Counted from the stretch's first letter, positions 44,186 to 53,479 are shown. The stretch: 64,000 bases of DNA from Chromobacterium paludis (GCF_008275125.1 NZ_CP043473.1:1302001-1366000), one strand, 5' to 3'. Numbers and translations are program-made. Notes: generated by a model not told the origin, from the letters alone.

Positions 44186-46348
44186 TCATCGCGGCCGTTT
44201 GGCGCCGCTGGCGCGCCGCGCCGCGAGGATCAGGATGGCCAGCGCCGCCAGCCCCAGCAGGTTGGCCAGTCCGAAGCGGTTCAGCAGGCGCTCGGCCCGG
44301 TGCGGGTAGGGGAAGAACTCCGCCGCCAGGAATCGCGGCGCGGGGCACTGCTGGCCAAAGCGCGCGCCGGTGTCCAGATACGCGCCGTGGCGGACATAGC
44401 GCTGGTAAAAATGCGCGGCGCGCTGGGGATCGGTGTCGTTCAGCCAGGCCGCGCCATTGCATAGCACGGCAGAGTAAGCCTGGGCGCGCGGCGGCAGCAG
44501 ATCCGCTGCCTTGTCCAGATAGTCCGCCGCTAGGTAGCGGTAGTGATAGCGCTGCAGCGGCTGGCTCTGGGAGGCGGCGAAGCGCGCCCGCTCCCCGGCG
44601 GCGACGTAGGGGCCGGGCAGTAGATAGCCGGCGCGGCCGGCGGCGCTGAGCGGGACTTGCGGCAGGCCATCGGCGACCCGGCCGGAAGTGGACTGATAGT
44701 TGCCGCCAAAGTCGGCGTAGTCCGGCTCCTGTTCGTATCCCAGCAGCTCCATGCCGTCATGCCGCGTCAGCGCGGCCAGACGGTACCAGGCCTTGGCGCG
44801 CAGCGTGGGGGTGTAGGCGCGCTGCGTGTCGCGCAGCGCGTCTCCGTATTGCAAGGCCAGCTGGCGCAGGCTGGCCAGTTCCCCGGTGGGGCGGCCTCCA
44901 GCGTCATAGGCCGCGGCCATGGCGTCTTCCGGGAAGTACGGCGCGGCCTCGTCCGCACGGCCTTCGCGCAGCAGGCGCCGCGCCAATAGATAACGCAAAC
45001 GCGTCCAGACTGGGCGCGCCTGCTCGTACGCAGGCCTGGGCTGGGCATCGACGAAGGCCTTCAGCTCCGCCGCGGTCAGCACGCGCTCCGCGACATAGGC
45101 CATATCGCTGGCGCTGTCCGCCACAAATGACGGGTGCCCCCAGTCATCGCCCCGGCGCGCGCCTTCAATCGCGGCCTGGTAAAAATAGCCAAGCGCCTCC
45201 ACGTACTGGCCGCGCGCCAGCGTCAGCACGGCCTGTTCGCCCCTGACCCGTTGCGGCAATCCGGCTTCCAGGCTGTTGTCCGAGCGCGGAAAGCCGCGCG
45301 CGGCGAGAGCGTAGTAATGGGTGGCGGCCGGCACATCGCCGCGGCGCAGGGCCAGCTTGGCCTTGACCCAACTGGCGAGGGCGCTGTCGAGCTGGCCGGC
45401 CATGCGTTCCGCCAGTGGATAGCGGCCCAGGCGGTAGGCCAGGGCGGCCAGGCGGTCGGCGTGGTCCGTATCCAGATAGCCGCGGCGCTGTATCGCGTCG
45501 ATCAGGAGCAGCAGATTCTGGTTGGGCGTGGTGCCGGCATCCTGGCGCGCCGCGTCGGCGTAGCCGGACAGCGTCTGGGAGGCGGAGAGTTCTCCTTCCG
45601 TGATGAATGTGTCTGCGCTGTCGGCTTGGCCCGCCACGTTGTCGCCCACGCGGGCCAGGGCATAGGCTACCAGCAGCCGGCGCGCCACGGCGTCGTCCAA
45701 TAGCGGCAGAAAGCGCTCAGGCTTCTTGAGCGCCCATCCGGCGACGAACTTCAGCGAGTCGATGCCGCTGCCCGCCGCGCCAGACATCCGCAAACGCCGA
45801 CCGCGCGCGGCTTGCTGCGCATATAGCGCAATGGCGGTTTTCAGGCCGGCGGACGGGATGCCGGCGGCGCATTCGGTCTGCCCCAGCAAGCTCAGGTAGT
45901 TGCATTGCTGGCCGGTTTTGGCGTTGCGCAGGCTGAGCAAGGCCTCGTCCCCCAAACTGGCGACGGCGGCGGATTCCGGATCGGGCGCGCCGCAGGCGGC
46001 CAGCTGGCGGATGCGGCGGTAGGCGAGGCGGGCATCGTTCAGCTGCTTGGCGCAGGCCGCGCCCTTGGCGCAATCATCCAGCGCGCTGGCGGAGGCCGCC
46101 GCAGCGGTCACCGCGCGGCTTAGCTCCTCGTAGCCTGGCTCCGGCTTGAGGCGGCTCTTGCAGCGCTCCGCCTGCGGCGCGGCCAGGCGGGCGGCTTCGT
46201 AGGCAAAGCCATTGGATGGCGTGCCCAGCAGCGAGCCCTGGCGGTTGTCCAGCAGTTGCATCGGAAAGTCCGGGCCGCAGGCGATGGCGGTGGCGATGAT
46301 CCCCAGGGCGGCGGCGGCGCCGAGCTGGCGCAGATCAGGCTTGAACAT
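44186..46348 (-). CDS. large hypothetical lipoprotein with TPR-like repeats
   Basis: 720 residues. Signal and lipobox-like ATAIACG near residue 24, a long helical-repeat body (DRLAALAYRLGRYPLAERMA, WVKAKLALRRGDVPAATHYY, VLTLARGQYVEALGYFYQAA, YLLARRLLREGRADEAAPYF), then a C-terminal hydrophobic helix (LLGLAALAILILAARR) with a basic end. Start 46348 (MFKPDLRQ) has AAGGA upstream. It overlaps the DUF3142 gene by 14 bases, so the two work together. Function unknown; a periplasmic scaffold anchored at both ends is possible. Confidence 0.75.
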   Translation of the reverse strand: MFKPDLRQLGAAAALGIIATAIACGPDFPMQLLDNRQGSLLGTPSNGFAYEAARLAAPQAERCKSRLKPEPGYEELSRAVTAAAASASALDDCAKGAACAKQLNDARLAYRRIRQLAACGAPDPESAAVASLGDEALLSLRNAKTGQQCNYLSLLGQTECAAGIPSAGLKTAIALYAQQAARGRRLRMSGAAGSGIDSLKFVAGWALKKPERFLPLLDDAVARRLLVAYALARVGDNVAGQADSADTFITEGELSASQTLSGYADAARQDAGTTPNQNLLLLIDAIQRRGYLDTDHADRLAALAYRLGRYPLAERMAGQLDSALASWVKAKLALRRGDVPAATHYYALAARGFPRSDNSLEAGLPQRVRGEQAVLTLARGQYVEALGYFYQAAIEGARRGDDWGHPSFVADSASDMAYVAERVLTAAELKAFVDAQPRPAYEQARPVWTRLRYLLARRLLREGRADEAAPYFPEDAMAAAYDAGGRPTGELASLRQLALQYGDALRDTQRAYTPTLRAKAWYRLAALTRHDGMELLGYEQEPDYADFGGNYQSTSGRVADGLPQVPLSAAGRAGYLLPGPYVAAGERARFAASQSQPLQRYHYRYLAADYLDKAADLLPPRAQAYSAVLCNGAAWLNDTDPQRAAHFYQRYVRHGAYLDTGARFGQQCPAPRFLAAEFFPYPHRAERLLNRFGLANLLGLAALAILILAARRASGAKRPR

Positions 46349-47582
46349 GAAGATCCTTTTTCGGGTTGAGCGCGGGGCAGCGCAGCCAGCCGACTCGCCG
46401 TTTGGCGCTGGGCGGCAGCAAGCCGGGCTGAGCACGGCGCAGCAGCATGCCTGTGGCGTCGTAATCCAGAAGGTAGCCGCCCGCGCCGTCCGCAGCCTGG
46501 CATGCGGACGGCCAGCGCAAGGCGGCGGGCAGCGCGGCGTCGGCATTGCCGCTATTGCTCAGCCACAAGTCGTACAGTCCGGCGGAGACCGGCGCGGCCG
46601 TCAGTTTCAGTTCCGACCGCAGCGGCTGGCGCGCCAGTACGGCATGCCAGGCGCGTAGGCTCCAGGCCCGCCGGTCATCCCGGCTGGGCAGGCGGAACCA
46701 GGCCAGGCCGGCCAGGCCCGGCGGCGGGGCGGCCTCCACGATGTTGACGAAGTCCTGCACCTGCGCCGGCGGGGCGACCAACTCGCTGGCCATGGCGTCC
46801 CCGGTCAGCAGCGGCTGTTCGCTCTCCACAGCGGCGATGCGGCCGGACGAGGTCCAGACGACGCGGCTGCCATAGGCGGGCAAGGCGATGCGCCATGGCC
46901 GCTGGGTGCGCCGGGCATAGGCGCGGGCCCAGTCTTGCGCCCGCGTGGGGTCGAACAAGCCCTTGCCGGGCTGCATCACGGCATGGACTTGCAGCACGGA
47001 CTCATCCGGCAGCGATAGCAGGACGTCCAGCGCGGGGCTGTTCAGCCAGGCGGGCAGGACGGTGATGGAAAGCTTCGCATCGGCAGGCAGCCGCGGGCGT
47101 AGCTGGCGCAGAAACGCCGCATAGGCAGGCAGGCGCGCGGTGGCGCAATCGTGGTCTATCTCCACGCCGGCCACGTTCACGCCGCGGACGCGCCAGAGAT
47201 CGAGCCGTTGCGCGATGGCGGCGGAGACGGCAGCGGCATCCCACTCCGGACGCTGTCCATCGAGTCGGAACACGGCGATGACGGGGCGGCGGGTTTGGAC
47301 CAGGGCGCGCCAGTCCGGCTCGCTGAAGCGCCAGCGCGCGGACTGGCCGGACGGCGCCTCCCACTCTCCCGCCAGCACGCGCCACCGGCTGACGACGTCG
47401 GCGCTCTGCCGCATGGCGTCGCTCAAGGCCGGCGTCCACTGGCGCTGCCAGACATAGGCGTCGTTAGGCAAGGGCGGGCGGGGAGAGCAGGCCGCCAGCC
47501 AGGGGCCTGCCATGGCCACGCTGGCCAGGATGCAAATGGCGCGCGCATGCGCGGAAAGACGGCGGGATGAATGGCTTGGCAT
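46335..47582 (-). CDS. DUF3142-type lipoprotein
   Basis: A 415-residue exported lipoprotein (lipobox LAAC near residue 32). The body looks like a TIM-barrel glycoside-hydrolase-type fold: RRPVIAVFRLDGQRP, VNVAGVEIDHDCATARLPAY, LSITVLPAWLNSP, QVHAVMQPGKGLFDP, WRIALPAYGSRVVW, GLAWFRLPSRDDRRAWS. These fit the DUF3142 family, whose enzymatic role is unknown. Start taken at 47582 (MPSHSSRR). The frame to 47876 is not supported. Coupled to the TPR lipoprotein. Confidence 0.75.
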   Translation of the reverse strand: MPSHSSRRLSAHARAICILASVAMAGPWLAACSPRPPLPNDAYVWQRQWTPALSDAMRQSADVVSRWRVLAGEWEAPSGQSARWRFSEPDWRALVQTRRPVIAVFRLDGQRPEWDAAAVSAAIAQRLDLWRVRGVNVAGVEIDHDCATARLPAYAAFLRQLRPRLPADAKLSITVLPAWLNSPALDVLLSLPDESVLQVHAVMQPGKGLFDPTRAQDWARAYARRTQRPWRIALPAYGSRVVWTSSGRIAAVESEQPLLTGDAMASELVAPPAQVQDFVNIVEAAPPPGLAGLAWFRLPSRDDRRAWSLRAWHAVLARQPLRSELKLTAAPVSAGLYDLWLSNSGNADAALPAALRWPSACQAADGAGGYLLDYDATGMLLRRAQPGLLPPSAKRRVGWLRCPALNPKKDLHVQA

Positions 47583-48102
47583 CGGGATGAGGAGGGATGT
47601 CACGGCATGATTAAAACATATTGAGACCCGCCAACCCAATCCCAGGCCTTGCGTTGCGACGCCTGTCGTACCGTTTGCGCGGATCGCGTCGCGGCGCCTT
47701 GGCTCGACGGGCGTATTGCGGCTGGCGGATTCGCCTTGGATGTGACAGTCGAGCACCTGTCCAAAAGGATGGAAATGCTGCGCCGCAATGCCTATCCGAG
47801 GGCGGGGCAAGGCGTCGGCTTGCTCGACAGGGCCGCGGGGTGGCGCTTGGCACGGTTGGCGATAAGACATAAGCATTAATACTTATTGAATCGGCCCAAA
47901 TGACATGTAAACGAAAGTCGGTAACGATTTACAAATAGATGGTTACGAAATATTGCGGTGTTTTGCACGGGATGATTACGATTCTTCACATGGAGTAAAG
48001 TATTTGCTCCATTTGCATGCGGCATAAAGCCGGATATTGCCATTGGCAGATTGGCAAGTTCGGCGCGCGCATTTGTATATCTTGTCATGCAGGGGATAAA
48101 AC
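47583..48102. other. 520-bp gap upstream of the toxin, AT-rich toward the gene
   Basis: The left two thirds are GC-rich with short open frames I do not accept as genes. From about 47870 the DNA becomes AT-rich (AATACTTATTGAATCGG, ATTTACAAATAG, GAAATATTGC), unlike surrounding sequence. It probably holds the promoter and control region of the toxin gene. No specific operator identified. Confidence 0.55.
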
Positions 48103-49416
48103 ATGAAATTGATAAGAGCCATCCTTCCCGTTTCGGTCATATTGGCCGCTCACCAGCAGCCGGTCTGGGCTGCGGATACCGTGCCGCAATTCAGTGATGT
48201 GGTGTACACGGAAATGTCGCCGGACAATGAGTCCACCATCCAGAAAATCGTCACCTCGGACGCTTTCTTCAAACCATGGGCCTATCTGGCGCATTATCTG
48301 GGTTATGGCTGGGTGGGCGGCAATACCAATGGCAATACGGCGGTGGGCAAGGAGTTTGAATATCGCCGCATCGACACCCTGCTGGACAATTTGTCCATGC
48401 CGGATAACAAATACCGCTACATGATGAACGCCAAATACGACCCCAAAGGGCCGGGCGGATATTGGGCGGATAAGCGTTTCCGCATCGCCTTCTCCAATAT
48501 CCAGTGGATGATGGAGCCGAACGACATGAAACTGGGCGCGCCGGAGCTGTACAACAAGAAACCGCTGAAAGTCGTGAACGTGCTGCTGGAGAATTACAGT
48601 GATCAATCCGATACCGGCGTGGCCAATATCAAGTACGACTCCACGGTCAGCTGGTCCAAGGCGGACAAGATCAGCGTCAGCGGCAAGGTGACCATGACCA
48701 ATAAATGGACGGGCGGCCTGCCATTGATAGGCGGAGCGGAAACCTCGGTGGCGGTGGAAATCGCTTCCGGCGCCGATTGGACCACCACCAACGGCACCAG
48801 CAGCACCACCTCGCAAAGCGCTGAATACCGCGCCGTGCTGCCGCCCAAAAGCAAGCGTCTGATCACACTGACGCTGTTCGAGCAAAAGGCCAACATCCCT
48901 TATACCTCGAAGATGTTCCTGACCTATGAGGCGGAGCTGTACAACTTCCTGCGCTACAGCGACAACGCGCTGAATGGCCACCCGTCCAACCGGCCGTTCT
49001 ATCTGGCCAAATTTGGCGGCAAGGACGGCCTGAACGGCGCCCAGGACCTGTTGTCGCAATACCTGAACCCGGCCACCTCCAAGTGGGACTGGCCGTGGGC
49101 GACCAACCAGTACTCGCGCGGCACCATCGAGTACTACATCGGCTCCATTGCCAAACGCAAGTTCAAGCAGCAGTTCACCGGCGTGTTCACCGCGGTGGAT
49201 TCCACGGCCTATACCATCACAGCCGGGCCGGTGGAGCCGCTGGCGGCGCAGGCCTTGACCGCGCGCTCGGCCAGCCTGGGCGCGGCGGCGTCCGGCGGCA
49301 TCCAGTACCGCGTGGTGGGCGGGGATTTGAAGGATGTGCCCGGCAAGGTGAAGAACCTGCGCATCAGCGTGAGCAAGCCGCAGGCCGCGCCGTCCGCCGC
49401 CTCGCCGCTCAAGTAG
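48103..49416 (+). CDS. aerolysin-family pore-forming toxin lacking the N-terminal lobe
   Basis: A 437-residue secreted toxin. Signal peptide ends PVWA-AD. Domain 2 shows AYLAHYLGYGWVGGN, as in proaerolysin. The pore-forming region follows (TVSWSKADKISVSGKVTMTN, TSVAVEIASGADWTTTNG), with KSKRLITLTLFEQKANIPY, NALNGHPSNRPFYLAKFGG and WDWPWATNQYSRGTIEYYIG. VEPLAAQALTARSASLG aligns with the proaerolysin activation loop and is followed by a propeptide-like tail. The pertussis-toxin-like domain 1 is absent, as in Clostridium septicum alpha-toxin. Host-cell membrane pore formation is expected. Confidence 0.9.
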   Translation: MKLIRAILPVSVILAAHQQPVWAADTVPQFSDVVYTEMSPDNESTIQKIVTSDAFFKPWAYLAHYLGYGWVGGNTNGNTAVGKEFEYRRIDTLLDNLSMPDNKYRYMMNAKYDPKGPGGYWADKRFRIAFSNIQWMMEPNDMKLGAPELYNKKPLKVVNVLLENYSDQSDTGVANIKYDSTVSWSKADKISVSGKVTMTNKWTGGLPLIGGAETSVAVEIASGADWTTTNGTSSTTSQSAEYRAVLPPKSKRLITLTLFEQKANIPYTSKMFLTYEAELYNFLRYSDNALNGHPSNRPFYLAKFGGKDGLNGAQDLLSQYLNPATSKWDWPWATNQYSRGTIEYYIGSIAKRKFKQQFTGVFTAVDSTAYTITAGPVEPLAAQALTARSASLGAAASGGIQYRVVGGDLKDVPGKVKNLRISVSKPQAAPSAASPLK

Positions 49417-49441
49417 GCCGCATGGCGCGCATCAACAGGCA

Positions 49442-49466
49442 AACCCGGCTGCGGCCGGGTTTTTTC
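49442..49466 (+). terminator. terminator after the toxin gene
   Basis: AACCCGGC / GCCGGGTT stem with a 3-4 base loop and a run of six T, 26 bases after the stop. Confidence 0.9.
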
Positions 49467-49476
49467 TGGCTGGCGC

Positions 49477-50532
49477 TTATGCCGCGGGTGACGGTCCGGC
49501 GCGCCTGCGCAGGCGGCTGAGGTCGATGCTGCCGGCCGCGCGCGCGCGCAGCTGGCCGCAGCCGCCGTCCACGTCCTGGCCGGCGGAGTCGCGCACCTTG
49601 GTCAGCACGCCGTTGTCGTGCAAGTAGCGCTTGATCGCCTGCACGCGCTCGGCGCTTGGACGCTGGAAGCTGTCGCCCTCCACGCTGTTGTACGGAATGA
49701 TGTTGAGCACGCCGTACTTGCCCTTGAGCAGGCGCACGGCGGCGTCCAGCTCGTCCTGGCTGTCGTTGACGCCGGCCAGCAGCGTCCATTGGTATTGGAT
49801 GGGGTAGCCCACGCGGCGCGCGTAGTCTTCACCCAGCGCCACCAGCTCGTCCGGCGCGATGCGCGGCGCGCGCGGCAGCAGCTGTTCGCGCAGATCCGCG
49901 CGCGTGGTGTGCAGAGAGAGGGCCAGCGCCGGCTTGACCTGCAGCTGCGGCAGGCGCTCGAACACCCGCGCATCGCCTACGGTGGAAAACACCAGGTTCT
50001 TGTGGCCGATATTGCCGTCGGTGCCCAGCCACTGGATGGCCTCCAGCACATTGTCCAGATTGTGGGCCGGCTCGCCCATGCCCATGAACACCACTTTCTT
50101 CACCGGACGGATGCGGCGGGCGAGGGCTACTTGGGCGGCGATTTCCGCGCTGCCCAGCTGGCGCAGCAGGCCGCTCTTGCCTGTCATGCAGAAGGTGCAG
50201 CCCACCGCGCAGCCCACCTGGCTGGACACGCACAGACCGTCGCGCGGCAGCAGCACGCTCTCCACCATCTGGCCGTCGCCCAGCTCCACCAGCATGCGCA
50301 GCGAGCCATCCTCCGCTTCATGCTGCGAATGCACGCGCGCCAGCCCCTCCACCCGCGCGGCGATGGGCGGCAGGCCGTTGCGGACGGACAGGGGAAAATA
50401 GTCCTCGCTTTTCTGGTGGCGGGTGCCGGCGTCCAGCGGCTGGCCTTTGAGCCAGGCGCGGTTGATGCGGCCGATGTGGCAGGAGCGGGCGCCGATGTCG
50501 GCAAGGGCTTGATGAAAATCCTGGATGCGCAT
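49477..50532 (-). CDS. RlmN-family radical SAM RNA methyltransferase (RlmN-like paralogue)
   Basis: Methylates adenosine C2 by radical SAM chemistry in RlmN; substrate here unproven. 351 residues from MRIQDFHQALADIG. The radical SAM triad is CAVGCTFCMTGKSG; VVFMGMGEPAHNLDNVLEAI, LVFSTVGDARVFERLP, LALSLHTTRADLREQL, and the C-terminal catalytic Cys in DSAGQDVDGGCGQLRARA are all present. The N-terminal part differs from canonical RlmN, as in a common gammaproteobacterial/betaproteobacterial second copy. It is not convincingly Cfr. Confidence 0.88.
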   Translation of the reverse strand: MRIQDFHQALADIGARSCHIGRINRAWLKGQPLDAGTRHQKSEDYFPLSVRNGLPPIAARVEGLARVHSQHEAEDGSLRMLVELGDGQMVESVLLPRDGLCVSSQVGCAVGCTFCMTGKSGLLRQLGSAEIAAQVALARRIRPVKKVVFMGMGEPAHNLDNVLEAIQWLGTDGNIGHKNLVFSTVGDARVFERLPQLQVKPALALSLHTTRADLREQLLPRAPRIAPDELVALGEDYARRVGYPIQYQWTLLAGVNDSQDELDAAVRLLKGKYGVLNIIPYNSVEGDSFQRPSAERVQAIKRYLHDNGVLTKVRDSAGQDVDGGCGQLRARAAGSIDLSRLRRRAGPSPAA

Positions 50533-50665
50533 GCTGGGAAATACGGTGTTCGTTTGCGCGGGCTGTCCGCGCCTGGGGTTCAAGCCGCGTAGGGTACAGC
50601 AAGATGGCGCCGCGCGGGAGAATTTGCCAAGCCCGCCCTGGGAGGGGCGGGCCAGGAGAGGCGTG

Positions 50666-51889
50666 TCAGGCGCGGGCGGAGGCCTGCGCCCGCTCGGCCG
50701 GCTGGATCAGCCAGCGGTTGGCGAAGAAGCAGATCAGCGCCAAGATCAGGTACACCGCCAGCAGGGCCGGCGCGTCGTGCACCGACAGCAGGCTCAGCAG
50801 GAAGGAGGTGACGCTGGTCATCAGGATGTTGATCAAATACATCACCGCGGTGGCCGTGCCGGCGATGTGGCGGAACAAGGACAAGCCGCGGCCCATGGAC
50901 ATGGGAAACAGCATGCCCTGGCCGAAGAACATCAGCGCGCTGATGGCGCACAGCAGGGCCAGGCTGTCTGGCCAGTGCTGGGACAGTGCCAGCCCGGCCA
51001 GCGTTACCGCCAGCAGCAGGCGGGTCATGCCCTGCTGCACGCCTGCCACGGGATGGCGGGTCAGCAGATAGCGGCAGAGGAAGGTGGCCAGCAGGAATAC
51101 CAGGCCCAGGCCGAACGCGATATGGCCGAACACGATGGGCGAGTAATGCCAACCCGTCTGAATGATGAAAGGGCCCACGGTGTTGAAGGCGATGCTCATC
51201 GAATAAATGGCGCCCATCAACACCACCATGCCCATGAAGTGGCGATGCCGCAGCACCTCGGCCAGGTTGCGCCGTATCGTGGGCAGATTCAGCGGGTGGC
51301 GATTGAAATGGGTTTCCGGCACGTAACAGGCTACCAGCGCCCACATCAGCACCATGGATGCCGAGAAGAACACAAAGCAGGCTTGCCAGCCGGCGTACAC
51401 CTGCAGGTAGCCGCCCAGCACGGGGCCGATGATGGGGCCCAGGCCAAACATGCTGCCGGCGATCACGCCGACCCTGACCAACTCCTGCGGCGCCAGCACG
51501 TCCGGATACACGGACCGCGCCACCACGGAGATGGTGCCCACCATCAGGCCTTGCACGAAACGAGTGGCCAGCAGCGCCGGCAGCGTGGGCAGCCACAGCG
51601 GCAACAGGCTGATCAGGGCGAAGCCCGCCATGCCGCCCAGCAGCAGCTTGCGCCTGCCCCAGGCATCGGTCAAAAAGCCGGAGACGAAATTGCCCAGCGC
51701 ATAGCCCAGCAGATACAGGCTGATCAGATTCTGGATGGCGCCGTTGGATTCGCCCAACATGGCGGCCATGGCCGGCAGCGATGGCGCTACCAGATCCACC
51801 GCCATGCCAAACAGCGGCATCAGCAGCAACAGCACGGCGAGCAGCCGTTTCAGCTGCCTGGGCGCGAGGGCATGCGCATCAGTCTTCAT
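50666..51889 (-). CDS. Bcr/CflA-type drug efflux MFS transporter
   Basis: 407 residues, twelve membrane segments, drug:H+ antiporter-1 group. The opening LLMPLFGMAVDLVAPSLPAM and the motif SGFLTDAWGRRKLLLGGMAG, with ARFVQGLMVGTISVVARSVY and GPIIGPVLGGYLQ (motif C), are typical of Bcr/CflA. It overlaps the upstream MarR gene by 11 bases, so pump and repressor are co-expressed. Substrate unknown. Confidence 0.9.
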   Translation of the reverse strand: MKTDAHALAPRQLKRLLAVLLLLMPLFGMAVDLVAPSLPAMAAMLGESNGAIQNLISLYLLGYALGNFVSGFLTDAWGRRKLLLGGMAGFALISLLPLWLPTLPALLATRFVQGLMVGTISVVARSVYPDVLAPQELVRVGVIAGSMFGLGPIIGPVLGGYLQVYAGWQACFVFFSASMVLMWALVACYVPETHFNRHPLNLPTIRRNLAEVLRHRHFMGMVVLMGAIYSMSIAFNTVGPFIIQTGWHYSPIVFGHIAFGLGLVFLLATFLCRYLLTRHPVAGVQQGMTRLLLAVTLAGLALSQHWPDSLALLCAISALMFFGQGMLFPMSMGRGLSLFRHIAGTATAVMYLINILMTSVTSFLLSLLSVHDAPALLAVYLILALICFFANRWLIQPAERAQASARA

Positions 51890-52325
51890 GAGGGTTTCCT
51901 TCCTCTGTGGGCTGCAGATTGGCGCGCAGCCTTTCCAGCAGGCCTTGCATCAGTTTTTGCTCGTCTTCGCTGAAGCCCTGAAACAACTGGCTGTCCACGC
52001 TGTCCACGGCGGCCAGCAGTTGAGGCATCCGTTCCGCGCGGCAGCGCTCGGTCATTTCCACGAACATGCAGCGGCGGTTGGCGGCCCATGGGGAACGCGT
52101 CAGATAGCCATCCTTTTCCAGCCCGTCCAGCGTTCTGGCCAATTGGCCCGCGTCCATGTCCAGCTGGCTGAGCAAGTGCTTCTGCGTGCAGTCGCCATGC
52201 TGATGCAGCATCAGCAGGATTTGCCTTTGCGAACGGGTGATGCCGGCGCCTTGCAGCCGGCTGTCCATCAGCCGCCGCTTGAGATTGACGATGTGCGCCA
52301 GTTGATGGCCCAGGAGGTGGAGCAT
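51879..52325 (-). CDS. MarR-family repressor
   Basis: A 148-residue winged-helix dimer: ITRSQRQILLMLHQHGDCTQ, then KHLLSQLDMDAGQLARTLDG (recognition helix) and LEKDGYLTRSPWAANRRCMF (wing). It probably represses its own operon and is released by a small ligand. I chose the start at 52325 (MLHLLGHQ) because AGGAA is six bases upstream; the frame to 52367 would run into the operator. Confidence 0.9.
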   Translation of the reverse strand: MLHLLGHQLAHIVNLKRRLMDSRLQGAGITRSQRQILLMLHQHGDCTQKHLLSQLDMDAGQLARTLDGLEKDGYLTRSPWAANRRCMFVEMTERCRAERMPQLLAAVDSVDSQLFQGFSEDEQKLMQGLLERLRANLQPTEEGNPHED

Positions 52326-52338
52326 GCCGATTCCTAAA

Positions 52339-52383
52339 TTGACTTTATCAACTATTGTATTGATCAATAGTTGATAAAGTCAA
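52339..52383. promoter_or_regulatory. large palindromic operator for the MarR protein
   Basis: TTGACTTTATCAACTATTG and its exact reverse complement stand seven bases apart, ending 14 bases before the marR start. A TTGACT that can serve as -35 is part of the arm. Such long AT-rich palindromes next to marR genes are typical operators. The next 209 bases to the hydrolase stop hold nothing I can assign. Confidence 0.88.
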
Positions 52384-52592
52384 CATAAATGGAAGCCGAA
52401 CAGTTTGAATCGCGCGGCGAGCCAAGCCACCGACGAGGGCGAGAAAAAACTGGTTTCATCCGCGAGTGGGACGGCCGGGGGGCGGGCGTGGCGCTGACTG
52501 CTGGCGCAGTGCCTCACCCGCATCCGATCTTAGGCGTGTAGTCGGCGCGGCGCTGGGTCTGATCAAGCTGAGCGGAAGCAGGACGGACCGCG

Positions 52593-53447
52593 TTAGCCCG
52601 CCGTGGGCGCGACGGATGGCTCCAGCCCGCCCATGCGCCGCAGCGCCTGCCGCCAACGCGCCGGCGCGGCGCCATAACAGTGCTCGTGGTCGCCGCCTTC
52701 TATCAGCAGCTGTTGCTTGGGCGCGGTGCTCATTTCGTACAGGCGCTGTCCCAGCGCCACTGGAATGACCTCGTCCGCCGTGCAGTGAATGAACAGCTGC
52801 GGCATTTTCAGCGCGGCTATCTTGTCCTTGGACTGGAACTTCTGCCGCAACAGGAAGGAAAGCGGCAGCCAGTCAGCCGTCATGGCGCGGCCCACGTCCG
52901 CGGCCGAGGTGAACGCGCCGTCCACCACCAGTCCGTCCAGCCGCGCGGCGCGGCCGGCCAGGTCTATGGCGATGGCGCTGCCCATGGAGTGTCCGTACAG
53001 CAGGCGGCGCGAGGCGCGCGGCGCCAGCTGCAGGAAGCGCGCCCAGGCCAGCTGCGCGTCGGTATACACAGAGGTTTCGCTGGGCAGGCGCAGCGCGCCC
53101 TGGCCGTAGCCGCGGTAATCCACCGCCATCACCGCAAAGCCGGCCTGGCGCAGGCTGAGGATCAGGCCGATGTCAGTGGACAGCGTGCTTTCATTGCCGT
53201 GCAGATACAGCACGGCGGGGGCGGCAGGCTGGGCGGCAGGCAGCCACCAGACATGCGCGCGTCCGGCCCGCGTGCCGCCGCCAGCCGGCGCGTCCAGCCA
53301 TTCTTCCGTGAACGGCACGCCATAGTCCCGCGGCGTGGCGCCCACCTGGCGGGACGGCAGCAGAATCACTAGCCGCTGCGCCACCTGCCAGCCTAGCCAG
53401 ACCAGCGCCAGCAGCGCCGCGCCGTAGAGCATTTTGCGATAGGTCAT
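52593..53447 (-). CDS. membrane-anchored alpha/beta hydrolase
   Basis: 284 residues with an N-terminal membrane helix (MLYGAALLALVWLGWQVAQR). The hydrolase core has the oxyanion VLYLHGNESTL, VMAVDYRGYGQG, the nucleophile elbow LLYGHSMGSAIAIDLAG, the acid in FIHCTADEVIPV and the final His in GGDHEHCY. It resembles the YfhR/BEM46-like group (AB hydrolase-1 or peptidase S9-like). The start 53447 (MTYRKML) excludes a poor upstream extension. Follows the acylphosphatase-like gene by 32 bases. Confidence 0.85.
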   Translation of the reverse strand: MTYRKMLYGAALLALVWLGWQVAQRLVILLPSRQVGATPRDYGVPFTEEWLDAPAGGGTRAGRAHVWWLPAAQPAAPAVLYLHGNESTLSTDIGLILSLRQAGFAVMAVDYRGYGQGALRLPSETSVYTDAQLAWARFLQLAPRASRRLLYGHSMGSAIAIDLAGRAARLDGLVVDGAFTSAADVGRAMTADWLPLSFLLRQKFQSKDKIAALKMPQLFIHCTADEVIPVALGQRLYEMSTAPKQQLLIEGGDHEHCYGAAPARWRQALRRMGGLEPSVAPTAG

Positions 53448-53479
53448 TTTCACTGGCTGCTTATCCTTTTCCGCGCCGC

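Noticed and set aside
47621..47879. Open frames of 76-83 codons upstream of the toxin
   Set aside because: Overlapping frames in GC-rich DNA with no ribosome site or recognisable similarity.
49477..50532. Cfr-type resistance methylase
   Set aside because: The radical SAM motifs are shared by RlmN and Cfr, but the N-terminal part and genomic setting fit an RlmN-like chromosomal paralogue.
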